Assembly: GCF_016757215.1 (NCBI RefSeq)
Contig: NZ_JAESIY010000004.1
Location: 186,001 to 250,000 of the forward strand
Direction of reading: 5' to 3'
Source of the DNA: Fulvivirga sediminis
GTDB taxonomy: Bacteria; Bacteroidota; Bacteroidia; Cytophagales; Cyclobacteriaceae
DNA length: 64,000 bases
Numbering within the stretch: position 1 is the stretch's first letter; the number at the start of each line of letters is the position of its first letter. Position numbers and translations under genes: made by a program. This document shows, piece by piece, positions 9,198 to 17,909 of the stretch. The notes beneath the pieces were generated by a model. It was not told where the DNA came from and did not search any database. It worked only from the letters and a program-made list of their open reading frames with translations.

Positions 9198-9653
9198 TTA
9201 GCTTATTTTATTTTTCTTTTGTTTACTTTTAAATGACAAGTTGTGATGAGCCACATCTACAACAAAGCCTTTTTTTAATAATTTACGCCCTAAAAGAATA
9301 GGAAACTTTAAATTTCCTCTGTTACTCAAAGAAAATTCCGTTTCAAAGTCCTTTCCAAACAAGTGAATTACAGTGATTATTATAAATCTTGTCTCAGAGT
9401 CTCCGAATGAGTTTTTTATTTCTCTTTCCTCAAACTGGTCGAAGTAAAAACTTTTTCCATTGTAGTCAGGGTGTGTAGGATCCAGTAATGTAAAATGTAA
9501 AATACGGCGGCCGTCTTTTTCCACTATTTCAGCATGATGATAGTGAATAGCGGAGGTGAAAGCTCCAGTATCTATTTTAGCATCCAGATCGTACAAATCT
9601 AGCTTTGGCAAATCAATTTTATCGTTTCTGCCGATTAATATTTTTTCAGCCAT
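9198..9653 (-). CDS. RimB-like retropepsin-family protein (annotated elsewhere as ATP-dependent zinc protease)
   Basis: This 151-residue cytoplasmic protein is of the PF05618 type and has a retropepsin fold. The signature [12 protein letters not shown] near residue 28 contains the Asp-Thr-Gly of aspartic proteases, and LGRKLL near residue 129 is the second conserved element. It is the first gene of the rim run (then rimK 43 bases downstream and the deacylase). In Pseudomonas the equivalent RimB is reported to work with RimK in S6 glutamylation. The widespread name ATP-dependent zinc protease has little support from the sequence. The start is an ATG. Confidence 0.85.
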   Translation of the reverse strand: MAEKILIGRNDKIDLPKLDLYDLDAKIDTGAFTSAIHYHHAEIVEKDGRRILHFTLLDPTHPDYNGKSFYFDQFEEREIKNSFGDSETRFIIITVIHLFGKDFETEFSLSNRGNLKFPILLGRKLLKKGFVVDVAHHNLSFKSKQKKNKIS

Positions 9654-9706
9654 TGATATACAGTAAAATTTCTTTCGAAGAAATAAAAAGTTATGATAAA
9701 AAACTA

Positions 9707-10213
9707 CTATTTGCTCACTTTGAACTTCACCTTAGTATTTTCCCAGCTAAGGGCTACATCAGATGGTTCTACCTCTATAGTGAAAGCTTCTACGTTAGAG
9801 CTTATTGCCACTGGCTTTACCGTTATGCGAAGTACATCCTGAGACTTATCATAATTATAGGCTCCCCATTGATTAGCGTTACCATTAAAAATAACTGTCC
9901 ACTCACTTTCTCCCGGGATAGTAAACAATGAATAAGTGCCTTTACTCAAACTTTTTCCTTCTACTTTTACATCCTGATCAAATGAGATAGTGGTAGCATT
10001 ATTAGCTCCCGTTCTCCATATTTCACCGTAAGGCACCAGCCCGCCCATTACTTTCCTACCTTTGGCTGATGGCTGATGATATTTCACCTCAATATTTACA
10101 CCATCTACTTGTCCCTTAGCCGTGGCTGCCGGGCTCTTCATCTTTTTCTGGGCCATCAATGCAGAAGCACTGAAGAGCATCATTATAATAAAAACTGTAA
10201 CAACTCTTTTCAT
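9707..10213 (-). CDS. DUF2911 exported protein
   Basis: This 168-residue protein has a cleavable signal peptide (about residues 1-21, ending ALMAQ) followed by a beta-rich domain of the DUF2911 family. Typical family features are visible: VKYHQPSAKGR, the GEIWRTGANNAT core and the KGTYSLFTIPG segment. The family is common in Bacteroidota, is exported, and has no agreed biochemical role. It stands alone on the minus strand, 53 bases from the RimB-like gene. An orphan terminator-like hairpin lies 59 bases upstream of its start, which could mean a leader or a separate small transcript. Confidence 0.88.
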   Translation of the reverse strand: MKRVVTVFIIMMLFSASALMAQKKMKSPAATAKGQVDGVNIEVKYHQPSAKGRKVMGGLVPYGEIWRTGANNATTISFDQDVKVEGKSLSKGTYSLFTIPGESEWTVIFNGNANQWGAYNYDKSQDVLRITVKPVAISSNVEAFTIEVEPSDVALSWENTKVKFKVSK

Positions 10214-10271
10214 ATAAAATTCTTTTAAAAAATTAACAGAAGGATTCTATGTATTGTTAAAAATAAAAAAA

Positions 10272-10297
10272 AGGTTGGAGTCCGAAGACACCAACCT
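10272..10297 (-). terminator. Orphan intrinsic terminator with UUCG loop
   Basis: On the minus strand the sequence reads AGGTTGGTGTC, TTCG, GACTCCAACCT followed by eight T residues. This gives an 11-pair stem with one T-T mismatch, capped by a cUUCGg tetraloop, so it is a textbook rho-independent terminator. No minus-strand gene lies directly upstream of it: the next gene on that side, the universal stress protein, is on the plus strand. It could end a small RNA or an antisense transcript, or act as an attenuator in the DUF2911 leader. On the plus strand the T tail is weaker. Confidence 0.65.
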
Positions 10298-10410
10298 CTT
10301 TTAACTTTCATTATTTAAACCTGTAAACCAGTATAATTAACGGTTTATGAAAGAAAAGGTTATGAATTAATAGTCCCTTTTAACGATTTACTAACTTAAA
10401 CATTAACGCT

Positions 10411-11232
10411 GTGAATACTGTAACTCCAATAAAAAACATATTAACACCCTATGACGGCTCTCCTCAGGCTAAAAATGCACTCTGGTATGCCATCTCACTT
10501 ACTAAACTAGTGAGTGGACATCTCACTATTTTAAAAAGCTATAATGTAGCAATGGAAACTACCACAGCCGATGCTACTACAAGCATATACCCTATTGCTC
10601 TGACTGATTTCAGAGAAATAACAGAAGATGAACTGAGCGAGCTCAACTCTGAGTTTAAGGAGTTAGATGAAGTTCAATACACAACTGTTAGCTCTCCCGG
10701 AATAATTATTACAGCTATTGAGATCTATACCGAAGACAACCCCACTGATATGATCATTATGGGTACGGATGGCGCTAACGGCTGGGATGAATTCATTGGA
10801 GGCTCTACTACCGCTAATATGGTAGGCAATACGGCCTCTACTCCGCTTTGGGTAGTGCCTCATACAGTGAAAAGCTATGAGCCCCCTAAGAACATAGCCA
10901 TAGCAGTAGATCCGGATAATACACCTGCTGCTGAGAAGATAACTTTTCTAAAAGAGGTAAGTACACTGTTTTCAGCTGAGGTATCAGTCATTTATGTGGC
11001 CGATAAAAAGACAGAATCTATAAATACTTTTGCTGAGTCTATAGAATTAAACACTCCCGTTCACTGGCTACAGGGAGACATAGATGATGCCTTGCTGGAT
11101 TTTTCAACTACAAATGATATTGATGTTCTATTTGTAGTGCATAAAGATCGAAATTTCTTTGCCTCACTTTTTCATAGTAGTGTAGCAAAAAAAATCGTAT
11201 CTCATGCTTCTATGCCTGTAATAGTTTTATAA
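10411..11232 (+). CDS. Tandem universal stress protein (UspA-type)
   Basis: This 273-residue cytoplasmic protein carries two Usp folds, about residues 5-150 and 158-273. The first starts ILTPYDGSPQAKNAL and keeps an ATP-binding pattern (GTDG, nine residues, GST). The second begins IAVDPDN and lacks the full glycine motif, so probably only the first half binds nucleotide. The start codon is GTG at 10411 with no competing upstream start. Such double-domain proteins are common in Bacteroidota members and respond to stress or energy state. The gene converges on the flavin reductase gene with a 6-base overlap of the 3' ends. Confidence 0.88.
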   Translation: MNTVTPIKNILTPYDGSPQAKNALWYAISLTKLVSGHLTILKSYNVAMETTTADATTSIYPIALTDFREITEDELSELNSEFKELDEVQYTTVSSPGIIITAIEIYTEDNPTDMIIMGTDGANGWDEFIGGSTTANMVGNTASTPLWVVPHTVKSYEPPKNIAIAVDPDNTPAAEKITFLKEVSTLFSAEVSVIYVADKKTESINTFAESIELNTPVHWLQGDIDDALLDFSTTNDIDVLFVVHKDRNFFASLFHSSVAKKIVSHASMPVIVL

Positions 11233-12090
11233 ACTATCAGCAAATAAGAGTATTTTCCAAGCTTCCAGTACCTCACCATTTTCGAGGTGCTGCTTAGCTT
11301 GCTGGTGTAGCTCTACCTTTTCACCTTTTAGTTTTTGTTCTTTAGCATAGCTCTGCACCTCATCAGCTGTTGGCAGCTCTTCCACATTACCCAGCCTGCC
11401 CAAATTATTACCTGTAAGCACATCACTATTTCTTATTGATTCAGGAATTTGATCTACGCCTATACCTAACTTACGCAGGGGTTTAGGTATTTCAAAAATA
11501 GCATCACCCTGAGCCCTCGCATACCAGTTGGCACCCATCCGAGCCACGGCGTCTAGCTTATAAGGATCTATCACCTGATTTTTATCTAAAATAGCATCAT
11601 CAATATGCACCAGTAATACTTCGCAGATTACCAGAATACCAGCGCCGCCCTGATCTCCCATGGGCTCTACTTTATTTACTTTACACTCAAATGCCACTGG
11701 TGACTCTGCCACCCGGGGAGGCTTCACTTTTTCTGAAGGCACAGGGGTAAGACCTGATTTTATAAATTCATTCACCCCTTTATCATATTCTGTACTAGAC
11801 AGTGACATCTGCTCTACTATAGGGTAGTTTACAGTACTGATAACCACCTCTGGCACCTCTAGCAAATTTTCATGTGTATCTTTAGTAGTATTATCTCTAC
11901 CTCTTCTGGCCGGAGCAAAAATTAATATAGGAGGGTTTACACTGAATATATTAAAGTAGCTAAAAGGGCTTAAGTTCACATTCCCCTTCTTATCCACTGT
12001 GCTGGCAAAAGCAATTGGTCTTGGAGCTACTGCCCCTACTAATGCCGCATGTAACTTACTTAATTCTTCTTTATTCGGATCTATGATCAT
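11227..12090 (-). CDS. Flavin reductase family protein (FMN-binding split barrel)
   Basis: This 287-residue protein has the flavin-reductase-like FMN-binding split barrel in residues 1 to about 200: VGAVAPRPIAFASTVD near the start, then SPFSYFNIFSVNPPI and the FECKVNKVEPMGD segment. The last ~80 residues are a helical extension common in Bacteroidota homologues. It lies 9 bases after fumarylacetoacetase on the same strand, which points to a role in aromatic amino-acid catabolism, possibly supplying reduced flavin to an oxygenase. That link is inference from context only. Confidence 0.85.
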   Translation of the reverse strand: MIIDPNKEELSKLHAALVGAVAPRPIAFASTVDKKGNVNLSPFSYFNIFSVNPPILIFAPARRGRDNTTKDTHENLLEVPEVVISTVNYPIVEQMSLSSTEYDKGVNEFIKSGLTPVPSEKVKPPRVAESPVAFECKVNKVEPMGDQGGAGILVICEVLLVHIDDAILDKNQVIDPYKLDAVARMGANWYARAQGDAIFEIPKPLRKLGIGVDQIPESIRNSDVLTGNNLGRLGNVEELPTADEVQSYAKEQKLKGEKVELHQQAKQHLENGEVLEAWKILLFADSL

Positions 12091-12099
12091 AATTCAATG

Positions 12100-13374
12100 T
12101 TATTTACTTGGTAAAATTGTATTTCTCAGCGCTCCAAACCCTAGCCGAACACCATTCTTTTGGCAGCGGCCTTTCATTATAATAGTATCTCCATCTTCTA
12201 AGAACTTTCTTTCGGCACCATTGGTCAACTTTACTGGCTTTGTACCTTTCCAAGAAAGCTCCAACATAGAACCATAGCTCCCCGGATCAGGTCCACTGAT
12301 AGTGCCTGAGGCGTACATATCTCCAATCTTTAAATTACAGCCATTGATCGTTTGGTGGGCAAGCTGCTGGTTTACGTTCCAATACATGTATTTAAAATTA
12401 GTAGAACAAATAAGGTTTTCTTCACTGCCCTCTGGCTGAAGATGAACTTCAAGATCTATATCATAATTTTTATGCCCTTCATACTGCAAATAAGGAAGTA
12501 CTGCGGGCTCTTGTTCTGGTCCTTTGGTTCTATACGGCTCCAAAGCATCAGCAGTTACTATCCAAGGAGATATGGAAGAGGCAAAACTTTTAGCCAAAAA
12601 AGGACCTAATGGCACATACTCCCAAAATTGAATATCACGGGCCGACCAGTCATTAAATAATACAAAGCCAAATATATACTCATCAGCCTCTACTGTGCTT
12701 ACGGGATTTCCCATCCCATTTTCCTTACAGGTGATAAAAGCCATTTCCAGCTCAAAATCCAGTCTTTTAGAAGCTCCAAAGATGGGTTTCTCTGCTCCCT
12801 GAGGCATCAACTGACCTTTTGGCCTGTGAATATTTGCTCCAGATGGTACTATAGAAGAAGCTCGACCATGATAGCCCACCGGCAAATGCTTCCAATTAGG
12901 CATAAGTGCATTATCTTTATCCCTAAACATAGCCCCCACATTAGCCGCATGATTCTCATTGCTATAAAAATCCGTATAGTTGGGAATATTTACAGGCATC
13001 AACATCACGGCTTCCTTCATAGGAATCAGCGCCAACTCTCTGGCAGGTTTATTATCTCGAAGTTCTTCATTATTTATATTAAGTAATTCCGAAATTCTGT
13101 TTCTAACTCTTCTTGTCAGCTTTTTTCCTAATCCAATAAAACTGTTTAGGTATAGCTGATTAAAAATCCCTGCCGGCAACCCCAGCCCATCTAAAAAACC
13201 ATTTTCATGCAGATAGGTAAGATCTAGTATATATTCTCCAATAGCCACGCCCGCACCTTCCGTAAGGTAATCCGTTTTAAAAATACCAAACGGCAAGTTT
13301 TGAATCGGAAAATCAGATTCGGGAGAAACAGCTACCCAACTCTTCAAAGAAGGATTATTAGCTTTTATTTTCAT
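12100..13374 (-). CDS. fahA: Fumarylacetoacetase
   Basis: This cytoplasmic enzyme hydrolyses 4-fumarylacetoacetate to fumarate and acetoacetate, the last step of tyrosine and phenylalanine degradation. The protein has the small N-terminal FAH domain (FGIFKT, GEYILDL) and the large catalytic domain with MPVNIPNYTDFYSNENHA, the metal-binding DFELEMAFI and NDWSARDIQFWEYVPLGPF. The longest frame begins with TTG at 13434, but the ATG at 13374 gives the usual N-terminus of the family (MKIKANNPS), so that start is used (424 residues). It is followed by a flavin reductase gene 9 bases downstream. The other tyrosine-catabolic genes are not in this window. Confidence 0.93.
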   Translation of the reverse strand: MKIKANNPSLKSWVAVSPESDFPIQNLPFGIFKTDYLTEGAGVAIGEYILDLTYLHENGFLDGLGLPAGIFNQLYLNSFIGLGKKLTRRVRNRISELLNINNEELRDNKPARELALIPMKEAVMLMPVNIPNYTDFYSNENHAANVGAMFRDKDNALMPNWKHLPVGYHGRASSIVPSGANIHRPKGQLMPQGAEKPIFGASKRLDFELEMAFITCKENGMGNPVSTVEADEYIFGFVLFNDWSARDIQFWEYVPLGPFLAKSFASSISPWIVTADALEPYRTKGPEQEPAVLPYLQYEGHKNYDIDLEVHLQPEGSEENLICSTNFKYMYWNVNQQLAHQTINGCNLKIGDMYASGTISGPDPGSYGSMLELSWKGTKPVKLTNGAERKFLEDGDTIIMKGRCQKNGVRLGFGALRNTILPSK

Positions 13375-13523
13375 TTCATTAGCGTTTGTAATCAGAAGCG
13401 TTTTTTCAATAAAGGAAACAATATAGTGCTTCAAAAATGTATTTACAAAACCACTGAACTAACCTGAAAAGTCACTGTATGTTTAACCTTTCATTTTATG
13501 TTAAAAAATGCGAGGCATTTTCC

Positions 13524-13531
13524 TATTTTTG
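13524..13531 (+). promoter_or_regulatory. Bacteroidota -7 promoter element for valS
   Basis: TATTTTTG fits the TAnnTTTG consensus of the Bacteroidota housekeeping sigma factor and ends 29 bases before the ATG at 13561. It lies inside the longer reading frame that begins at 13498, which argues for the shorter valS start. Confidence 0.55.
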
Positions 13532-13560
13532 CGTTCTTAACCAAAAATCTAGAATTTAGA

Positions 13561-16182
13561 ATGTCGCTTTCAACAAAGTATGATCCATCGGCAGTAGAAG
13601 AAAAATGGTACCAGTATTGGATGGACCATGGTTTTTTCCACTCAGAGCCCAACCCTGACAAGGAGCCTTACACCATAGTAATACCTCCTCCTAACGTCAC
13701 AGGTGTATTGCACATGGGGCACATGCTAAACAATACCATTCAGGATGTTTTGATAAGAAAGGCCAGAATGGAAGGCAAAGAAGCATGCTGGGTACCTGGT
13801 ACGGACCACGCTTCTATAGCCACCGAAGCGAAGGTGGTAGCCATGTTGAAAGAAAAAGGCATCAATAAAAAGGACCTTACGCGTGAAGAGTTTCTTAAGC
13901 ATGCCTGGGAATGGACTGAGAAATATGGGGGCATCATTCTGGAGCAACTTAAAAAACTGGGAGCTTCTTGCGACTGGGATAGAACCAGATTCACCATGGA
14001 GGAATCTCTTTCTGAGTCCGTAATAGACGTATTTATTGACCTTCATAACAAAGGCCTTATATACAGAGGTGTTCGCATGGTAAACTGGGACCCGCAAGGA
14101 AAAACAGCGCTATCCGATGACGAGGTAATACACAAGGAAGTACAATCAAAACTGTACTATGTAAACTATAAAATTGAAGGCGAAGATACTTTTGTAACTA
14201 TCGCTACCACCAGACCTGAGACCATTTTAGGAGACTCTGCCATCTGTATAAACCCTAATGATGAAAGATATGCTCATTTGAAAGGAAAAAGAGCATTAGT
14301 TCCTTTAATAAATAGATCTATTCCGATTATTGAAGACGAATATGTATCAGTTGAGTTTGGTACAGGATGCTTAAAGGTAACGCCAGCTCATGATATTAAT
14401 GACTATGAGTTGGGCCTAAAGCATAATTTAGAGTCTATCGACATACTTAATGATGATGGCACACTCAATGAAGCCGCTCAGATGTTCGTTGGCGAAGATC
14501 GCTTTGTGGTAAGAAAGAAAATAGCAAAAGAACTTGATGCCATTGGTCAGCTCAATAAAATAGAAGACTATACCAATAGCGTAGGTTTTTCTGAAAGAAC
14601 TGATGCAGTTATTGAGCCTAAGCTCTCTACTCAGTGGTTCTTAAAAATGGAAGATATCACTAAGCCTGCTTTAGAAAATGTGATGAATGATGAGATCCAG
14701 CTGATACCGCCTAAGTTCAAAAACACTTACAGGCACTGGATGGAGAACGTTCATGACTGGTGTATTTCAAGACAGCTATGGTGGGGGCATCAAATTCCGG
14801 CTTTCTACTTACCTAATGGAAGTTATGTAGTAGCCAAAACTAAAGAGGAAGCACTAGCAAAAGCACAAGAAAAAGACAGCAGCATAACTATAGATCAGCT
14901 CACGCAAGATGAAGACGTGCTAGACACCTGGTTTTCTTCATGGCTATGGCCTATGTCTGTTTTTGATGGATTAAAGAATCCTGATAACGAAGATATTAAA
15001 TATTACTATCCTACTAATGATCTGGTAACAGCGCCTGAGATCTTGTTCTTCTGGGTAGCCAGAATGATCATAGCAGGATATGAATATAGAGGAGAAAAGC
15101 CTTTCAAAAACGTATACCTCACTGGTATAGTTAGAGATAAGCAAAGAAGGAAAATGTCTAAATCATTAGGCAACTCACCTGACCCGCTTGACCTGATAAA
15201 ACAATATGGTGCGGACGGTGTGAGAACTGGAATGCTTTTCAGCTCACCAGCCGGAAACGACTTATTGTTTGATGAAAAGCTTTGTGAACAAGGTAGAAAT
15301 TTCTCTAATAAAATATGGAATGCCTTCCGTTTGGTTCAGGGCTGGGAAGTAGATAAAAACTTAGATGGAAGTCATAATGCCACTGCTATTGCCTGGTTTA
15401 AATCAAGATTTAACCAAACACTAGCTGAGGTGGAAGACCATTTCACAAAATTCCGTATTTCTGATGCACTAATGAGCATCTATAAACTGATTTGGGATGA
15501 CTACTGTGCTTGGTACTTGGAAATGATTAAACCTGAGTTTGGTCAACCTATAGACGCTAAAACTTTAGAGCAAACCATCATCTTTAATGAGCAATTGATG
15601 AAACTGATTCATCCGTTTATGCCATTCCTTTCTGAAGAGCTATGGCATGAGTTAAGAGAAAGAGATGAAAAGGATTGCCTTATTGTAGCAGATTGGCCAA
15701 AAGCAGAAGCTATTGATGAGCAACTGTTAAGTGATGCGGCTTTAGCTTTTGAAGTAGTTACTAACGTCAGAAACATTAGAAACACTAAGCAAATATCGCC
15801 AAAAGAAGCGCTGGAGCTTAAAATAAAATCTGGAGACTTTGCTAAGTTTGAAAATTACCAGTTCATCATTCAAAAACTGGCTAATGTTAGCAGTGTAGCA
15901 CAAGTAACTGATAGTGTAGAAGGGGCTCTAACTTTTGTAGTAAAGGCCGATGAATTCTTTATACCAGTATCAGGATCTATAGATGTAGAAAAAGAGAAAG
16001 AAGAGCTTCAGAAAGAACTGGAATATACCAAAGGCTTCTTAAAATCTGTAGATAAAAAGCTCAGCAATGAAAGATTTGTTAACAATGCCCCAGAACAAGT
16101 AGTAGCTATGGAGCAGAAGAAAAAAGCCGATGCTGAAGCCAAGATTAAAGTTTTGGAAGAGAGTTTGGCTAATCTCGGTTAG
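13561..16182 (+). CDS. valS: Valyl-tRNA synthetase
   Basis: This class I aminoacyl-tRNA synthetase charges tRNA-Val. The HIGH-type motif is HMGH at residues 51-54 after PPPNVTGVL, the editing (CP1) domain lies in the middle ([22 protein letters not shown]), KMSKS is at 531-535, and the C-terminal end is a coiled coil rich in Lys and Glu that clamps tRNA. With the ATG at 13561 the protein is 873 residues, normal for Bacteroidota. The longer frame from 13498 was not used because a TAnnTTTG promoter element sits inside it and the family starts at SLSTKYDP. A strong terminator follows the stop. Confidence 0.97.
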   Translation: MSLSTKYDPSAVEEKWYQYWMDHGFFHSEPNPDKEPYTIVIPPPNVTGVLHMGHMLNNTIQDVLIRKARMEGKEACWVPGTDHASIATEAKVVAMLKEKGINKKDLTREEFLKHAWEWTEKYGGIILEQLKKLGASCDWDRTRFTMEESLSESVIDVFIDLHNKGLIYRGVRMVNWDPQGKTALSDDEVIHKEVQSKLYYVNYKIEGEDTFVTIATTRPETILGDSAICINPNDERYAHLKGKRALVPLINRSIPIIEDEYVSVEFGTGCLKVTPAHDINDYELGLKHNLESIDILNDDGTLNEAAQMFVGEDRFVVRKKIAKELDAIGQLNKIEDYTNSVGFSERTDAVIEPKLSTQWFLKMEDITKPALENVMNDEIQLIPPKFKNTYRHWMENVHDWCISRQLWWGHQIPAFYLPNGSYVVAKTKEEALAKAQEKDSSITIDQLTQDEDVLDTWFSSWLWPMSVFDGLKNPDNEDIKYYYPTNDLVTAPEILFFWVARMIIAGYEYRGEKPFKNVYLTGIVRDKQRRKMSKSLGNSPDPLDLIKQYGADGVRTGMLFSSPAGNDLLFDEKLCEQGRNFSNKIWNAFRLVQGWEVDKNLDGSHNATAIAWFKSRFNQTLAEVEDHFTKFRISDALMSIYKLIWDDYCAWYLEMIKPEFGQPIDAKTLEQTIIFNEQLMKLIHPFMPFLSEELWHELRERDEKDCLIVADWPKAEAIDEQLLSDAALAFEVVTNVRNIRNTKQISPKEALELKIKSGDFAKFENYQFIIQKLANVSSVAQVTDSVEGALTFVVKADEFFIPVSGSIDVEKEKEELQKELEYTKGFLKSVDKKLSNERFVNNAPEQVVAMEQKKKADAEAKIKVLEESLANLG

Positions 16183-16203
16183 AAAAATACTAGCAATAGA
16201 CAC

Positions 16204-16237
16204 AAAAAAGCCTGATTCAATTGAATCAGGCTTTTTT
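16204..16237. terminator. Bidirectional terminator between valS and ald
   Basis: AAAAAAGCCTGATTCAA at 16204-16220 and its exact complement at 16221-16237 make a perfect 34-base palindrome with A and T tracts outside a GC-containing stem. It ends valS on the plus strand and ald on the minus strand. Confidence 0.92.
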
Positions 16238-16243
16238 TATAAT

Positions 16244-17470
16244 TTAAAATCTGGCTGCCATAAGCAACCCCAGATCTTTATGTTTCATATGAAATTTACG
16301 AGCGATATGCTCATTAGTCAGAGCTCCTTTATAAGTGTAGACTCCTCTCATAAACCATTTATGAGCAAAAATCATATCTTCCATTCCCCCCTCTTCTGCA
16401 GCCCTCAAAATAGTAGGAGTAAAAATATTACTTAATGCCGTAGTAGCCGTAAAAGCCACTCTGGATGCAATATTTGGAACACAATAATGGATAACATCAT
16501 ATTTCTTGAATATAGGGTTCTTCAAGCTGGTTTGTTCTGACGTCTCAAAACATCCTCCTTGATCTATAGACAAATCTATAATCACTGAATCAGCCTTCAT
16601 TTCAGCCACCATTTCTTCAGTTACCACATATCTATTTCTTCCTTTTTCAGGCCTCAATGCTCCTATCACTACATCAGCCTGTCTTAAGCTACGAGAAAGT
16701 GTAGCTGAATCTATGGTTGAAGTATATACCTGCCTGCCTAAGGCCTGCTTTATTCTTCTTAGCTTATATATATGATTATCAAATATTTCAACATCAGCTC
16801 CCAAGCCTATGGTAGCACGGGCAGCATATTCAGCTACGGTACCCGCTCCTAGTATTACTACCTTTGTAGGAGGTACTCCGGTAACCCCACCCATAATTAC
16901 GCCTTTTCCACCACTGCTGCTACTGAGGTATTCCGCGGCTATTGACATAACAGTATTTCCTGCTATCTCACTCATAGCTCTTATAATAGGCATACCGCCC
17001 ACCTTATCTTCTATAAACTCAAAAGCTATCGCGGTAATCTGTTTCGCATTAAGAGCTTTTATATATTCAACTGACTGGCTCCCCATCTGAATAGCTGAAA
17101 TAAGTACCTGCCGGGGTTTCATCAACTCTATCTCTTCCAGTGTGGGGGGTTCTATTTTAAGAATAGCCTCTGCCTTGTAAACCTCTTCGGCAGAATAAAC
17201 TATTTTAGCTCCGGCATCGCTATAGTCCTTATCAGAAAACTTAGAGCCTAATCCGGCCTTGGTCTCCACCCATATCTCATGACCATTGTTAACCAAAAGA
17301 GCTACCGAATCAGGAGTTAAGGTTATGCGCCTTTCCTGTAGAGATATCTCATTAGGCAGACCTAAAAAAAAGGAATGCATGTTTTTCTTTACGGGCATTA
17401 ATTTTTCCTCGGGGGATAAGCTAGACTCCTTTACCAGCTCAGCAAAACCCATATGTTCTTTCTTACTCAT
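16244..17470 (-). CDS. ald: Alanine dehydrogenase
   Basis: This NAD-dependent enzyme interconverts L-alanine with pyruvate and ammonia. The 408-residue protein has the AlaDH/PNT N-terminal domain (PNEISLQERRITLTPDSV) and an NAD-binding Rossmann domain with VVILGAGTVAEYAAR near residue 204, followed by DQGGCFETSE near 305. The N-terminal ~30 residues before the family core are an extension seen in Bacteroidota homologues. It overlaps tsaE by 8 bases and is the last gene of a porX-tsaE-ald set, before a strong terminator. Members of this family are sometimes confused with the NAD(P) transhydrogenase alpha subunit; length and motifs favour alanine dehydrogenase. Confidence 0.92.
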   Translation of the reverse strand: MSKKEHMGFAELVKESSLSPEEKLMPVKKNMHSFFLGLPNEISLQERRITLTPDSVALLVNNGHEIWVETKAGLGSKFSDKDYSDAGAKIVYSAEEVYKAEAILKIEPPTLEEIELMKPRQVLISAIQMGSQSVEYIKALNAKQITAIAFEFIEDKVGGMPIIRAMSEIAGNTVMSIAAEYLSSSSGGKGVIMGGVTGVPPTKVVILGAGTVAEYAARATIGLGADVEIFDNHIYKLRRIKQALGRQVYTSTIDSATLSRSLRQADVVIGALRPEKGRNRYVVTEEMVAEMKADSVIIDLSIDQGGCFETSEQTSLKNPIFKKYDVIHYCVPNIASRVAFTATTALSNIFTPTILRAAEEGGMEDMIFAHKWFMRGVYTYKGALTNEHIARKFHMKHKDLGLLMAARF

Positions 17471-17909
17471 ACCTGGTTACTTCAATTAACCTGCTATTAT
17501 CTTCAGTAATGCTTATATCTATTTTTAACAACTTATCAGGTAAGAGATCTCTTACTTTAGAAGGCCATTCTATAAAGCAGTAATCTCCAGAGTAAAAATA
17601 TTCTGTGGCTCCTATTTCCATAGCCTCTTCCTGATCATCCAAACGATAAAAATCAAAATGATAAAGGCTCTCACCTTCACCATTATTATATTCATTAACT
17701 ATAGCATAAGTAGGGCTATTTACCACATCTTCAACACCCAGCTGATTACAAATAGCCTTTATTATAGTGGTTTTGCCTGCTCCCATTTCTCCATCAAAAA
17801 TCCAAACCTTATCCTCTCCGGAAAAGTCGATTATCTGCTTTGCCACTACTTCTATTTCTGCCAGACTTGAGTAAGTTATGCTTAGTTCTGGCGAGATCTT
17901 ATGAACCAT
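17463..17909 (-). CDS. tsaE: tRNA threonylcarbamoyladenosine biosynthesis ATPase TsaE
   Basis: TsaE is the ATPase that works with TsaB, TsaC and TsaD in making the t6A modification at position 37 of ANN-decoding tRNAs. This 148-residue protein has Walker A GEMGAGKTT at about 40-48, NSPTYAIVNEY in the middle, FDFYRLDD and CFIEWPSK near the end, all family hallmarks. It overlaps porX by 11 bases and ald by 8 bases, so the three are almost certainly co-transcribed. No functional reason for this joining is evident from the sequence, but this gene order is familiar in Bacteroidota genomes. Confidence 0.95.
   Translation of the reverse strand: MVHKISPELSITYSSLAEIEVVAKQIIDFSGEDKVWIFDGEMGAGKTTIIKAICNQLGVEDVVNSPTYAIVNEYNNGEGESLYHFDFYRLDDQEEAMEIGATEYFYSGDYCFIEWPSKVRDLLPDKLLKIDISITEDNSRLIEVTRYE

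Noticed and set aside
13498-13560. Longer N-terminus for valyl-tRNA synthetase
   Set aside because: A TAnnTTTG promoter element lies inside it and the family begins at the ATG at 13561.
17463-17909. tsaE as a defence or phage ATPase because of its small size
   Set aside because: Walker A context, NSPTYAIV and CFIEWPSK motifs all match TsaE.
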